A stretch of 64,000 nucleotides of DNA, from contig JALWYQ010000039.1 in assembly GCA_027078365.1 (NCBI GenBank), positions 41,002 to 105,001 on the forward strand, read 5' to 3'. The notes under the pieces were generated by a model. The model was not told the DNA's origin. It made no database searches and was given only the letters and a program-made list of their open reading frames with translations. Source of the stretch: Phycisphaerae bacterium (lineage in GTDB: Bacteria > Planctomycetota > Phycisphaerae > Sedimentisphaerales > Sedimentisphaeraceae). A program made the translations under genes and the position numbers. Shown here piece by piece: positions 1 through 9,787 of the stretch (its first letter is position 1; every line of letters begins with the position of its first letter).

Positions 1-644
1 AACAGATAGGTAAGCCCCATTTGTTGCTGCAGGTCTTGAAGTAGATTGACAATCTGAGATTGTATCGAAACATCCAATGCGCTCACTGGTTCATCACACA
101 CTATAAACTTAGGCTCAAGAGCAAGAGCCCGTGCAATGCCAATACGTTGACGCTGACCGCCAGAGAATTCATGGGCGTATCTATTGAGGCAAGACCCTGA
201 TAAACCAGACATCTCTAAGAGCTCAACAACCCTATCTCTTCTACGATTTGGCTCTATTAATCCATGAACCCCTAGCGATTCTCCAACAATATTCTCCACT
301 GTCATACGTGGGTTTAGAGAACCATACGGGTCTTGAAATATAATCTGCATATCTTTTCTTACCCTTTGCATCTGATCTTTACTCAGAGAAAAGATATCTT
401 TAGAATCAAATTCAACCCTTCCAGATGTATGAGGAATTAGCCGCAGGATTGAGCGGCCAACGGTTGTCTTGCCACAACCACTCTCACCAACCAAACCAAG
501 CGTCTTGCCTACTGGAATAGTAAAACTAACCCCATCGACCGCCTTAACAGAACCAACTACCCTAGAAAAGAGCCCCTTAGTTATTGGAAAGTAAGTTTTC
601 AGAGAGTCAACTTTTATCAAAATGTCGTCTTTTTTTTCACTCAT
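1..644 (-). CDS. oppF: Oligopeptide ABC transporter ATP-binding protein OppF/DppF (partial, 3' end off window)
   Basis: The coding sequence begins at ATG 644 ([15 protein letters not shown]) and is still open at base 1, so the C-terminus is missing. Seen: Walker [11 protein letters not shown]-loop region [17 protein letters not shown] signature [15 protein letters not shown] and Walker [15 protein letters not shown]. This is the OppF/DppF pattern, one of two ATPases powering a peptide permease at the cytoplasmic membrane. It is the last visible gene of the opp operon, 26 bases after oppD. The Opp rather than Dpp or nickel assignment rests on operon content, since sequence alone does not fix the substrate. 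Confidence 0.93.
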   Translation of the reverse strand, partial: MSEKKDDILIKVDSLKTYFPITKGLFSRVVGSVKAVDGVSFTIPVGKTLGLVGESGCGKTTVGRSILRLIPHTSGRVEFDSKDIFSLSKDQMQRVRKDMQIIFQDPYGSLNPRMTVENIVGESLGVHGLIEPNRRRDRVVELLEMSGLSGSCLNRYAHEFSGGQRQRIGIARALALEPKFIVCDEPVSALDVSIQSQIVNLLQDLQQQMGLTYL

Positions 645-670
645 ATATCAATCAAAACCTTTGTAGTTTT

Positions 671-1648
671 TTAAAGCTTTGCATGCCAACAGGCAACTGC
701 TCTTCCGCAACCGTCTTCTACGAGCGGTGGCTCTTGAGTCTGGCATTTTTTGTCTTTGCAACCAATACTACATCTTGGATGAAATTTACATCCGCTTGGA
801 AAGTTCAAAGGATCGGGAACACTACCCTCAATTGTATCCAAGCGTTCTTTATCACTGCCAAGAATTGGTAGAGAAGCTAAAAGCCCTTTAGTATAAGGGT
901 GCGCTGGTGTTGCAAATAGAGCATCAACCGGTGCCTTTTCAACAATCTTGGAAGCATACATGACAACCACATAATCAGCGTTTTCTGCAACAACACCAAG
1001 ATCGTGAGTTATCAAAAGAATACTCATATTGTTTCTCTTTTGGATTTCTCTTAAAAGCTCTAGGATCTGAGCCTGTATCGTAACATCAAGAGCGGTCGTT
1101 GGCTCATCGGCAATGAGTAATTTAGGATCGCAAGAGAGTGCCATTGCAATCATAACCCTTTGACGCATTCCACCAGAGAGTTGATGTGGATACTCATTAG
1201 CCCTAATGTCAGGGTCAGCAATACCTACGAGTCTTAACATATCTACTGCTTTAGTCCAAGCGGCATCACCCTTTAGAGTTTGATGCCTTTCGATCGCTTC
1301 GACAATCTGCTCTCCAACCGTATATACAGGGTTTAGGCTAGTCATCGGCTCTTGAAATATCATAGCGATTTCGTTGCCGCGAATGCTGCGCATCTTCTTT
1401 TCGCTAAATTCGAGAAGATTCTCTCCGTTGAGTAAGATCTCACCACCAAGAACTTTACTCGGAGGTGACGGTATCAATCGCATAACAGAGAGAGATGTGA
1501 CACTCTTACCGCAACCACTCTCACCTACAACAGCAACACTTTCTCCCTTACGAAGCTGATAACTAACACCATCAACAGCATTTACAACACCATCGTCTGT
1601 ATCAAAAGATACGCAAAGATCTTTAATTTCTAAGAGTACTTCACTCAT
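671..1648 (-). CDS. oppD: Oligopeptide ABC transporter ATP-binding protein OppD/DppD
   Basis: A 325-residue ATPase, the family's normal length. Walker [10 protein letters not shown] is near residue 45, the Q-loop reads [12 protein letters not shown], the signature is [13 protein letters not shown] and Walker B is [12 protein letters not shown]. The C-terminal oligo-HPY extension has the usual four cysteines (GCKFHPRC, then further Cys and ACW at the end), which in relatives can bind an Fe-S cluster. It couples ATP hydrolysis to OppBC. The ATG at 1648 overlaps the oppC stop by four bases, which indicates translational coupling. Confidence 0.95.
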   Translation of the reverse strand: MSEVLLEIKDLCVSFDTDDGVVNAVDGVSYQLRKGESVAVVGESGCGKSVTSLSVMRLIPSPPSKVLGGEILLNGENLLEFSEKKMRSIRGNEIAMIFQEPMTSLNPVYTVGEQIVEAIERHQTLKGDAAWTKAVDMLRLVGIADPDIRANEYPHQLSGGMRQRVMIAMALSCDPKLLIADEPTTALDVTIQAQILELLREIQKRNNMSILLITHDLGVVAENADYVVVMYASKIVEKAPVDALFATPAHPYTKGLLASLPILGSDKERLDTIEGSVPDPLNFPSGCKFHPRCSIGCKDKKCQTQEPPLVEDGCGRAVACWHAKL

Positions 1649-2853
1649 GCTGCCTTCCTCAAACGTGGGTCTATAGCATCGCGCAGCCCCTCTCCAACGA
1701 GATTATAGGATACTGCCGTAAGGAAAATAGCTATTCCAGGAAATAAAGACATCCACCAAAGAAAATGCCCTGTAGCACTAACCCCTTGACTTAGCATCTG
1801 CCCCCAACTTGGAGTTGGAGGAGCTACACCAAAGCCAAGAAAGCTAAGGGACGCTTCTGTAAAGATTGCCCCCGCAATACCGAAAGTAGCCGAAACTAAA
1901 ACTGGAGCAATACCATTTGGAAGCATATGCTTAAAAAGTATGCTATGTAGCGGCAAACCAAGCGCTCTAGCCGCTTGAACATAGTCTTGTTTTCTAAGCT
2001 TTAAAAATTCTGCTCTAATAAATCTTGCGTTACCAGTCCAACCTGTAATACCAATTATAATCATGATATTTAGTAGGCTGCGCGGAAAGAATGCCACAAT
2101 CGTAATGATTAAGAAAAACACAGGCACTGCCATCATAATCTCAACGAATCGCATTAAGACAAAATCTACCTTTCCGCCAAAGTAGCCCATTATAGCACCA
2201 ATAAAGACACCTATAATTCCGGAAATTCCAACAGCAACGAATCCAACACTAAGTGATATTCTACTACCATGAATCACTCTACAAAGAACATCACATCCAA
2301 CATCATCGGTTCCAAACCAATGCTTCTTACTTGGCGGTTCTTCACGTTCACTGATATTTGTACGCGCAAATCCATACGGAACAATCGGAAAAATGGCAAA
2401 GCTAGCCTCTTTAGATTTGAGTTTGGACTTATAATCCGTAGCGTCTAATTTACTTGGGATTAGAGCAAGTAAACAAGTAATACCGACAATCAAAACGACT
2501 ACACCAACCCCAACCTGCTTAGCCCAAATAGAACCCCTTATTGACGGATTCACTTTCTTAATATTTCTACGATGTAGCAAGAATAATACAACACCAACAA
2601 GTGCAGCGAGAAGCGTGCTGTAATCAACACCGTTTAAGGAAGCGAATAGAGGAAACTTTAATGCCCCATCTATTTTGATTACAAATGGCTTATCGTTAGC
2701 TATAAATGGCGCAAAAACTGCCACCACAAAAAGAAATATTATAAAGGCTAATGAGATTATATTAATGAAGTTCTTAAAGAACTCATCACTAACCATTTGA
2801 GAGTATGACCGTCCCCAATCTGAATGCGTTATTTTTTTTGCCCCTCTAATCAT
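1645..2853 (-). CDS. oppC: Oligopeptide ABC transporter permease OppC/DppC
   Basis: A 402-residue inner-membrane permease, longer than the usual ~300. The C-terminal half is a standard binding-protein-dependent permease, with the EAA-type loop [20 protein letters not shown] and the ending [12 protein letters not shown]. Before it come three hydrophobic segments (about residues 28-50, 68-90 and 112-135) with a hydrophilic stretch between the last of these and the core. Canonical OppC has only one leading segment, so two are extra. The start overlaps the oppB stop by four bases. Pairing with OppB to form the channel is family knowledge; the role of the extension is unknown. Confidence 0.93.
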   Translation of the reverse strand: MIRGAKKITHSDWGRSYSQMVSDEFFKNFINIISLAFIIFLFVVAVFAPFIANDKPFVIKIDGALKFPLFASLNGVDYSTLLAALVGVVLFLLHRRNIKKVNPSIRGSIWAKQVGVGVVVLIVGITCLLALIPSKLDATDYKSKLKSKEASFAIFPIVPYGFARTNISEREEPPSKKHWFGTDDVGCDVLCRVIHGSRISLSVGFVAVGISGIIGVFIGAIMGYFGGKVDFVLMRFVEIMMAVPVFFLIITIVAFFPRSLLNIMIIIGITGWTGNARFIRAEFLKLRKQDYVQAARALGLPLHSILFKHMLPNGIAPVLVSATFGIAGAIFTEASLSFLGFGVAPPTPSWGQMLSQGVSATGHFLWWMSLFPGIAIFLTAVSYNLVGEGLRDAIDPRLRKAA

Positions 2854-3851
2854 ACAGAACCCCCTTCAAAACTTATTCTAGGGTCAACAAGAGCATAGGC
2901 TATATCAGCCAATAACAATCCACATAAATTAAGAAATCCCGCTATAGTCGCAACAGCCATAACGATATTGTAATCGCGGGTTGAGATAGCTTCGAATGCA
3001 AGCAAACCCATACCAGGAATACTAAATATCTTTTCAATGATTACAGAACCACCAAACATTGCCGGCAATATTGTTGCCATTATTGTTATAACAGGAATCA
3101 CACTGTTTCTAAACGCATGACGTAAGATAACTATCGAGTTAGATAGCCCCTTTGCCCTTGCAGTACGAATGTAATCCATGCGCATTGTGTCAAGCATACC
3201 TGCGCGAACCTGCTTGGTTAGATATGCAAAGCCAGCGTATGTCAAACATAACACTGGCAATACCAAATGCCATAACCTATCGCTTAGCCATGCAAAAAAT
3301 GGCAAGTTATCAACGTTATTGCTAGATAAGGACGAAGATGGAAACCAGCAGAAATAATCAGGTGAGCAAAAATAAGCAATGAGCATCTGACCAACCCACA
3401 TCGCTGGCAAAGACCATAACACTAAAAGCAATATCGAACTAGACCTATCAAAGAAGCTCTTATGATAAACCGCCGACAGGATACCAAGCGGTATTGAGAT
3501 GCTATATATAATCACAAATGCCATAAGGTTTAACGTAAGCGTTATAGGCAATCTTTCTTTAATTAAATCCAAGACCGGTCTGTTGTATTTAATAGAGTCT
3601 CCAAAATCAAACCGCACGACATTGCCAAGCCAAATTATATATTGGACTGGGATTGGCTTATCAAGTCCATGGTGTTTTCTCTGCGCTTCACGTACATCTG
3701 CCGACTTTTCAGAATCAAGCTGAGAATCAGGCCCCATCTGCAAAGAAAACGGATCTCCAGGTGCAATCCTACTAATGGTAAACACCATGATAGTAATTCC
3801 AAGCATAGTTGGAATCATCAATAGCAATCTTCTTAGAATATAGGTTGTCAT
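2850..3851 (-). CDS. oppB: Oligopeptide ABC transporter permease OppB/DppB
   Basis: A 333-residue integral membrane permease with the N-terminal signature TTYILRRLLLMIPTMLGI and motif ISRIAPGDPF typical of OppB. The EAA loop reads RTARAKGLSNSIVILRHAFR and the C-terminus DIAYALVDPRI. Its ATG shares a base with the stop of the preceding binding-protein gene (TAATG) and its end overlaps oppC by four bases, so the three genes are very likely co-translated. Length and motifs are ordinary for the family. Confidence 0.95.
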   Translation of the reverse strand: MTTYILRRLLLMIPTMLGITIMVFTISRIAPGDPFSLQMGPDSQLDSEKSADVREAQRKHHGLDKPIPVQYIIWLGNVVRFDFGDSIKYNRPVLDLIKERLPITLTLNLMAFVIIYSISIPLGILSAVYHKSFFDRSSSILLLVLWSLPAMWVGQMLIAYFCSPDYFCWFPSSSLSSNNVDNLPFFAWLSDRLWHLVLPVLCLTYAGFAYLTKQVRAGMLDTMRMDYIRTARAKGLSNSIVILRHAFRNSVIPVITIMATILPAMFGGSVIIEKIFSIPGMGLLAFEAISTRDYNIVMAVATIAGFLNLCGLLLADIAYALVDPRISFEGGSV

Positions 3852-5569
3852 TATTTGTATTTCTGTAAATAACTAGGAACATACCACTCTAGACTGTCTA
3901 GACCGAGTCGATGTAATTTAACATTTTGGAACCTACGATCCAGAAATGCCTGACTAGGTCTAGTATAAATAAAGGTGTAGGGTTGTTGCTCATGCAAGAT
4001 TGCATGGAATTTATGGTAAAGCTTATTACGCTCATCCCGATCAAGAGTTTCTCTTGCCTTCTCTATAAGAGCATCGGCTTCTGGATTGTTAAAGCCAACA
4101 TAATTACTACCACCATTACCAATCTGAGACGAATGCCACACTTGATACGGATCTGACTCCAAGCTACCGCCCCAAGCAAGATTTGTCGCATCAAAATTAC
4201 GATCGTGAAGTTTGCCAATAAAAACACTCCACTCATAAGGGTCTATGCGCATTTCAATACCAACCTTAGAGAAGGAATCCTTGAGTAGCTTGGCTATATT
4301 CTCATGGAGAGAAACCCCGCCAACTATCATATAATTAAATTTAAACTCTACGCCGTCTTTATCAATAATGCCATTACCGTTAGTGTCCACCCAACCTGCC
4401 TGAGTCAATAATTTTCTAGCACGCTCAACATCGTATGGCCAAGGCTTGATATCAGGATTAGTCTGGTCGCCGTAGATATAGAATGGTCCAGTAGGAACCT
4501 TTGCTTCTGGATTTTTTAATAAATGCTTACAGATAGCTTCTCTATCAACAAGCATTGTCAACGCCTGCCTTACCCTTTTATCTTTAAAACAAGGGTTAGC
4601 TTCATTCCAGCCAATATAGAAATACCCAACACCTGGATGCCAATAGGAGATCGGATAGAATTTACTCGTAAATGCCTCATCTTTGGCAAGTTGATCATAT
4701 TGATCTGGCAGAGGCCTGACATAGTCAACATCTCCAGCCTTTAGACTTTGAATTGCGGCATTGTCATTGATTATGAATTTAAACACAATCTTCTTTATTG
4801 CAGGCAAATCGCCCCAATAGGAATCATTGCGCATCAATACAACATCTTTAGCCACATCCCACTTAACAAAGACATAAGGACCGCTACCGACAGGGTTACT
4901 TATTCTACTATTAAAAACTTGAGGGTCATCAAAATGGTAAATATGCTCAGGCAAAATTGCCATACCGCCAACAATCTCAAGCGACTTGAAGTACTTTTTC
5001 TTCATGATAAACTTGACTTCTCTATCGCTTATAATTTGAACCTCTTTAACGTCTTTGTAGTAACTAGCAAGCCTTGCTGCATCTATCTTGGGATTTGTAA
5101 TAGTCTTAAACGAAAACTCTACATCTTTCGCTGTTATTGGCTCACCATCAGAAAAATAGACATCATCTCTTAGCTTAAAGTAAATCTCCATGCCATCTTT
5201 TAAGACATCAAATGATTCGGCAAGAAAAGGCTTAAGCTCTAGAGTATCTGGATCTCTCTTTAGAAGCGACTCAAAGATATTGCCGTCTGTTATTATAGCA
5301 GATGAGAAATCCGCTTGAGAGTGGTATGGATTTAAGGTGGAAGGTTCCCCGCCAAGTCGCCATACAAGCCAGCCACCATCGTGAGATTGCTCTAGTTTAC
5401 TCTGATTCGCTGACTCTGCAGACACAAGGCGATTCTTTAAGTTACTATCAATCTGATTTAATCGAATAAAGAGCCTATCAGACTGCATCATCAAGAGAAT
5501 CTGGATTATTATTATTGCCAATAATAGAATAATTACTGTGAACTTAAAAAAGAAACCACGGCCACTCAT
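3851..5569 (-). CDS. Membrane-anchored peptide-binding protein, SBP_bac_5 family (second copy)
   Basis: A 572-residue extracytoplasmic solute-binding protein of the OppA/DppA family. An uncleaved-looking hydrophobic anchor (about residues 9-28) is followed by a short hydrophilic linker and the binding domain, which starts near WLVWRLGGEPSTLNPY. Characteristic segments are YVFVKWDVAKDVVLMRNDSYWG and RQALTMLVDREAI. A Ca-loop-like DTNGNGIIDKDG lies near residue 400. There is no lipobox cysteine, so it is probably tethered by its N-terminal helix. It is a paralogue of the neighbour at 5581-7299, of identical length, and directly abuts oppB. The peptide ligand is inferred. Confidence 0.9.
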   Translation of the reverse strand: MSGRGFFFKFTVIILLLAIIIIQILLMMQSDRLFIRLNQIDSNLKNRLVSAESANQSKLEQSHDGGWLVWRLGGEPSTLNPYHSQADFSSAIITDGNIFESLLKRDPDTLELKPFLAESFDVLKDGMEIYFKLRDDVYFSDGEPITAKDVEFSFKTITNPKIDAARLASYYKDVKEVQIISDREVKFIMKKKYFKSLEIVGGMAILPEHIYHFDDPQVFNSRISNPVGSGPYVFVKWDVAKDVVLMRNDSYWGDLPAIKKIVFKFIINDNAAIQSLKAGDVDYVRPLPDQYDQLAKDEAFTSKFYPISYWHPGVGYFYIGWNEANPCFKDKRVRQALTMLVDREAICKHLLKNPEAKVPTGPFYIYGDQTNPDIKPWPYDVERARKLLTQAGWVDTNGNGIIDKDGVEFKFNYMIVGGVSLHENIAKLLKDSFSKVGIEMRIDPYEWSVFIGKLHDRNFDATNLAWGGSLESDPYQVWHSSQIGNGGSNYVGFNNPEADALIEKARETLDRDERNKLYHKFHAILHEQQPYTFIYTRPSQAFLDRRFQNVKLHRLGLDSLEWYVPSYLQKYK

Positions 5570-5580
5570 TTAATTCCTCA

Positions 5581-7299
5581 TCATTTATATTTCTGTTTAT
5601 CCCGAGGCACATACCATTCAAGGTAATTCAAGCCCAAAGGATAAACCTTAACATTCTCAAATCTACGGTCCACAACACGAAATTCTTTACTACAGTATAG
5701 AAACGTGTACGGTTGTTGCTCATGTAACAATCGATGCAATTTATGGTATATATCATTTCGACGCTTCGAATCAATTGTTCTTCGAGCAGTTTCAATGAGT
5801 TTATCGGCGATTTCGCTATGAAAACCCACAAAATTCGAGCCTTTATTGTCGATTTGTGAAGAATGCCACAATTGATAAGGGTCTTCTAAAATGTCACCAC
5901 TCCAGCCCATCACGACAGCTTGAAATTTCCGATTAACCACCCTCTCAACCAACACTGACCATTCAACTGGGTCTGGTTCAACTAAAATTTCCACCTTTCC
6001 AAGAGAATCTTTCAGGTAGATTGCAAGCCTATTGTAGAAGTCATCGGAGGCGCTATAGCTAAATTCAAACTTAAATTTCTTCCCGTTACGATCCAAGACT
6101 CCATCTGAATCGCTATCACTCCAACCTGCCTTATGCAGTAATTCCAAAGCCCCTTTAGGGTCGTATGGCCACGGTGTAACAGTTTTGTCGTATTCAGAGC
6201 CCATTATAGAGAAAGGCCCTGTGACAACCTGCGCATTGTTTTTTTGAAAGTGCTTAACAATCATATCTCTATCAATCAATTGCGTCAGAGCTACTCTTGT
6301 ATCTCTGTCAGAGAAACAATCGAATGCCTGATTCCAGCCGATATAGTAAAACGGGCTCATTGGCGTCGAATATTTAAGCATTCTATACTTTGAGACAAAG
6401 CCATCATCTTTGCTTAAATCACTATATTGATCGCCGCGAAGTCTTATGTAATCAACCTCTCCAGCCTTTAACGCCTGCACAATAGCAAGGTCGTTTTTGA
6501 TAAATCTAAAAACTATCCTCTCTAGATTGGGCTTAGTTGCCCAATAATTTTCATTGCGCTTAAGTGTTATACTACGGCCAACTTTCCAGCGATCAAAAAC
6601 GTAAGGGCCACTGCCAATTGGATTGGAGATGTGATTTATAAAATCCCTTGGATCTTTGTAGGAATAGATATGCTCTGGTAAGATTCCAACATTCCAAAAA
6701 GAGAGATTTTCCAATGCTTTAAAGTAAGCTCGCGAGAGCTTAAATCGGACTCGTAGATTATCGAGTTTCTCTACGGAAACAACATCATCAAACATATTTG
6801 CTAGCGATGAAGCTAGGATTCTAGGATCTCGGATTGTATTAAATGTGAAGATCACATCGTCCGCATCTAATTTATTACCATCAGAAAAACAGACGTTGTC
6901 GCGTAGAGTAAAGGTGATTTCAAGCCCATCATCAGAGATACTGTAAGATTTTGCCAAAAGTGGTTTTAACTCAACAGTCTCAAAATCGTAGCTAAGTAGC
7001 GGCTCGAATATGTTAGGCATAGTAATCCATTGCTGATAAACATCTCGCTCTGGAGAGAGAGGATTGAGTGATTTAGGCTCGACCCTAAGGGCCCAGACTA
7101 ACCAATCACCAGAATCCCCACAGCGTCTGCTCTCTTGGCATTGCCTTGCTTGAGTAGAAGTAGCCTCTTTAATAGCATCTTCCAAAGCCACAACTCGACA
7201 CTCAAATCTAGATACCCTTTTTGCAAGATTGACAAAGGAAAACACCAAGAGAGACAGGATAAATACAACTATTGTGTAGAAAACGAAAGAATTTCTCAT
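5581..7299 (-). CDS. Membrane-anchored peptide-binding protein, SBP_bac_5 family (first copy)
   Basis: First gene of the opp operon, also 572 residues. The N-terminal helix (about residues 6-25) anchors it, a short coiled segment follows, and the binding domain starts at DWLVWALRVEPKSLNPL. It shares the whole layout of the next gene, including YVFDRWKVGRSITLKRNENYW, a Ca-loop-like SDSDGVLDRNG and the ending PLGLNYLEWYVP. Eleven bases separate it from the second copy. The pair looks like a tandem duplication that then diverged, perhaps to broaden ligand range. No lipobox is present. The operon promoter should lie in 7300-7450. Confidence 0.9.
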   Translation of the reverse strand: MRNSFVFYTIVVFILSLLVFSFVNLAKRVSRFECRVVALEDAIKEATSTQARQCQESRRCGDSGDWLVWALRVEPKSLNPLSPERDVYQQWITMPNIFEPLLSYDFETVELKPLLAKSYSISDDGLEITFTLRDNVCFSDGNKLDADDVIFTFNTIRDPRILASSLANMFDDVVSVEKLDNLRVRFKLSRAYFKALENLSFWNVGILPEHIYSYKDPRDFINHISNPIGSGPYVFDRWKVGRSITLKRNENYWATKPNLERIVFRFIKNDLAIVQALKAGEVDYIRLRGDQYSDLSKDDGFVSKYRMLKYSTPMSPFYYIGWNQAFDCFSDRDTRVALTQLIDRDMIVKHFQKNNAQVVTGPFSIMGSEYDKTVTPWPYDPKGALELLHKAGWSDSDSDGVLDRNGKKFKFEFSYSASDDFYNRLAIYLKDSLGKVEILVEPDPVEWSVLVERVVNRKFQAVVMGWSGDILEDPYQLWHSSQIDNKGSNFVGFHSEIADKLIETARRTIDSKRRNDIYHKLHRLLHEQQPYTFLYCSKEFRVVDRRFENVKVYPLGLNYLEWYVPRDKQKYK

Positions 7300-7452
7300 T
7301 AAAATCTCTGACTTATGTTATAGATAGCAATCGCCGTATTTTAATCTCTCTAGGGATAGAATCAACAACTTTAAAGCGAAGTCAAGAATATAAAAACTTC
7401 TCTAACAAAGCTGATTCTGCTATAAAAATATGATAGAACTAGTTAAAATACC

Positions 7453-7511
7453 CAAGGACTTCACCGACAAACAGGTAGGTTCGGCTATAAAAAGTCCTTG
7501 AAACCTTTTTT
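7453..7511 (+). promoter_or_regulatory. Structured leader upstream of the DUF547 gene (terminator-like)
   Basis: CAAGGACTT (7453-7461) pairs perfectly with AAGTCCTTG (7492-7500), enclosing a second small pairing CCGA/TCGG. A run of six T follows at 7506-7511, and the next start codon is at 7533. It could be an intrinsic terminator or attenuator, or an unclassified leader RNA. I could not match it to a known riboswitch. Confidence 0.45.
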
Positions 7512-7532
7512 ACGCTTAACAGTTAAGTTTTT

Positions 7533-8420
7533 ATGCTATTGAGATTTACAACTATTCTTATACTGACTATTACTCTACTCTCTGCGGCTGCGCAAATTGA
7601 GGCGCAAGATGTAGATCCTCAAAAAGTCGCCACTAATTCTCCAAGCACCGATTTAGTCATTCCTATTAATTCTACTTTCGATGCATTCTTCAAAGAGTTT
7701 GTAAACAAAGATGGCATGGTCGATTACGCAAAACTAAAAAAGAATAGACACTCACTCTCAATAATAGCTCGTAAACTCAGAAATATTAAAGTGCAGGACT
7801 ATCTCAGCTGGAACGATCAACAACAACAGGCCTTTTGGATTAACGTACATAATTTCAACATAATGAAATTAGTAGCAGAGAATTACCCTATCAAGGTTTT
7901 TAAACTAAAACTAATATTCTACCCTAAAGGTAGCATTATGCATCTTAGCAAACCAAGAACGAAATATCTCTTCAATGTAATGGGACGCCGCTATAGCCTT
8001 GATGAAGTAGAACATTACGTCAGTGAATTGTACGCGGCTCCTAAGATACATTTTGCACTAAGCTACGCCAGTATGAGCTCTGCACCAATGCGCAATGAAG
8101 CTTATTTTGGCTATAAACTTGAAAAACAACTAGATGATCAAATGGTTCGATTCATTAAGAATCCTCACACGCTCAAAATAGACAACAACGAACGAATTAT
8201 CTATCTCTCAGATATGTTTAACTGGTACAAAGATGAAATCATAGAAGCGTACGGTACCAATAAGAAATACAAGGCCTATAGTCCAAAGATACGAGCCTTT
8301 TTCAATTTCATTGATGATTATTTAAGCAAATCTGAACTGGCGTCATTTCCACGCAGTGGCTACGATGTGCGTTTTACACATTACGACTGGCATCTCAATG
8401 AAGTTAAAACAACTAAATAG
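7533..8420 (+). CDS. Secreted DUF547 domain protein
   Basis: A 295-residue protein with a signal peptide (residues 1 to about 25, ending SAAAQIEA) and a DUF547 domain. The domain is recognised from the spaced motifs [36 protein letters not shown] and [20 protein letters not shown], then [15 protein letters not shown]547 proteins are exported and lack a firm biochemical role. No clear Shine-Dalgarno precedes the ATG; the start is chosen because it gives an intact signal peptide. A U-tailed hairpin sits directly upstream. It is monocistronic and divergent from the opp operon. Confidence 0.82.
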   Translation: MLLRFTTILILTITLLSAAAQIEAQDVDPQKVATNSPSTDLVIPINSTFDAFFKEFVNKDGMVDYAKLKKNRHSLSIIARKLRNIKVQDYLSWNDQQQQAFWINVHNFNIMKLVAENYPIKVFKLKLIFYPKGSIMHLSKPRTKYLFNVMGRRYSLDEVEHYVSELYAAPKIHFALSYASMSSAPMRNEAYFGYKLEKQLDDQMVRFIKNPHTLKIDNNERIIYLSDMFNWYKDEIIEAYGTNKKYKAYSPKIRAFFNFIDDYLSKSELASFPRSGYDVRFTHYDWHLNEVKTTK

Positions 8421-8512
8421 TTAGTTTTTTCAACCTATACTCAATTGACGCAACCCTCAATTCTACTTATACTTACTGCAGTTTTAGTCTTGAAAAACTT
8501 ATGGAGATAAAT

Positions 8513-9706
8513 ATGGCTAAGAGAACAACAACCCCAGTAAAGGGCAAACTGTTTACAAGTGAGTCTGTAACTATGGGGCATCCAGACAAAGTAGCAGATC
8601 AAATTTCCGATTCAATTTTAGACGCAATGCTCGCGCAAGATCCAGAGAGCCGCGTCGCATGTGAAACATTAGTAACAACAGGGCTGGTTGTAGTAGCCGG
8701 TGAGATTACTAGCAAAGCTAATGTTGACATACAACAAATTGTACGCGATACAATCAAAAAAATAGGCTACACTGATCCACATATTGGCTTTGACGCAGAG
8801 AACTGCGCAGTCATGGTTACCCTAGACAAACAAAGCCCAGACATCTCACAAGGCGTAACTACTGGTAAAGGACTCCACAAAGAGCAAGGCGCAGGCGACC
8901 AAGGTATTATGTTTGGCTATGCTTGCAATGAAACAAAGAGCTTAATGCCTCTTAGTATTTCACTTGCTCACGCTATCACAAATAGGCTATCGAAAGTACG
9001 CTTGAATAAGAAACTACCATGGCTAAGACCTGATGGCAAAAGTCAGGTTACAATAGAATATGATGAGAAGAATAAGCCTTTGCGCATTCATACTGTGGTT
9101 GTATCAACACAACATGAAGCACAAGTCAAACACGGCAAGCTGAAGAAAGAGATTATCGAAAAAGTTATCATGCCTTGTTTGCCTAAGAAGCTTGTGGATA
9201 AAAACACCATATTCCACGTCAACCCAACTGGTCGTTTTGTCATAGGTGGACCAAAAGGAGATTGCGGTCTAACCGGTCGCAAAATCATAGTTGACACATA
9301 TGGAGGACACGGCAGTCATGGTGGCGGAGCTTTTAGCGGTAAGGATCCTTCAAAAGTAGATCGTAGCGCCAGCTACATGGCACGATACGTTGCAAAAAAT
9401 ATAGTTGCAGCAAAGCTAGCAACTTCTTGCGAAGTTCAACTCTCATATGCAATTGGAGTAGCAGAACCTGTGTCAGTATTGATTGATACAAACGGCAGTG
9501 CTGTGATTGACGAGAAAGAAATCACAAAGATAGTAAGAGAACTCTTCCCATTAACTCCTGCAGGGATTATTAAGTGTCTAGATTTGAAGAAGCCAATCTA
9601 TTATCAAACCGCCCACAATGGCCACTTTGGCAAGAGTGGAAATAGCTTCAGCTGGGAAAGAACAGATATGGTTGAAAAACTAAGGAAGAAAGCAGGATTG
9701 AAATAA
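8513..9706 (+). CDS. metK: S-adenosylmethionine synthetase
   Basis: A 397-residue enzyme making S-adenosylmethionine from methionine and ATP in the cytoplasm. The N-terminal motif [16 protein letters not shown], the central [12 protein letters not shown] and the C-terminal [20 protein letters not shown] are diagnostic, with ATP- and Mg-binding His and Asp in place. An in-frame ATG lies 12 bases upstream at 8501, but GGAG at 8503-8506 sits six bases before ATG 8513, which decides the start. No SAM riboswitch is evident in the short leader. A bidirectional terminator follows. Confidence 0.97.
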   Translation: MAKRTTTPVKGKLFTSESVTMGHPDKVADQISDSILDAMLAQDPESRVACETLVTTGLVVVAGEITSKANVDIQQIVRDTIKKIGYTDPHIGFDAENCAVMVTLDKQSPDISQGVTTGKGLHKEQGAGDQGIMFGYACNETKSLMPLSISLAHAITNRLSKVRLNKKLPWLRPDGKSQVTIEYDEKNKPLRIHTVVVSTQHEAQVKHGKLKKEIIEKVIMPCLPKKLVDKNTIFHVNPTGRFVIGGPKGDCGLTGRKIIVDTYGGHGSHGGGAFSGKDPSKVDRSASYMARYVAKNIVAAKLATSCEVQLSYAIGVAEPVSVLIDTNGSAVIDEKEITKIVRELFPLTPAGIIKCLDLKKPIYYQTAHNGHFGKSGNSFSWERTDMVEKLRKKAGLK

Positions 9707-9723
9707 AACATCCTCTCTAAAAC

Positions 9724-9761
9724 AAAAAAAAGGCTCAGGGTTTTAACCTGAGCCTTTTTTT
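9724..9761. terminator. Bidirectional intrinsic terminator between metK and purH
   Basis: The stem AGGCTCAGG/CCTGAGCCT (9731-9755) is flanked by an A-run on the left and a T-run on the right. It can therefore end metK rightward and the purH operon leftward. Confidence 0.9.
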
Positions 9762-9787
9762 ATATCAAACACCAAGAAGCCCGCCTA

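Noticed and set aside
8421..8512. SAM riboswitch before metK
   Set aside because: The leader is under 100 bases and I could find none of the conserved SAM-I or SAM-II helices.
9088..9297. Minus-strand frame inside metK and similar shadows across long genes
   Set aside because: All lie wholly within strongly supported coding regions in other frames.
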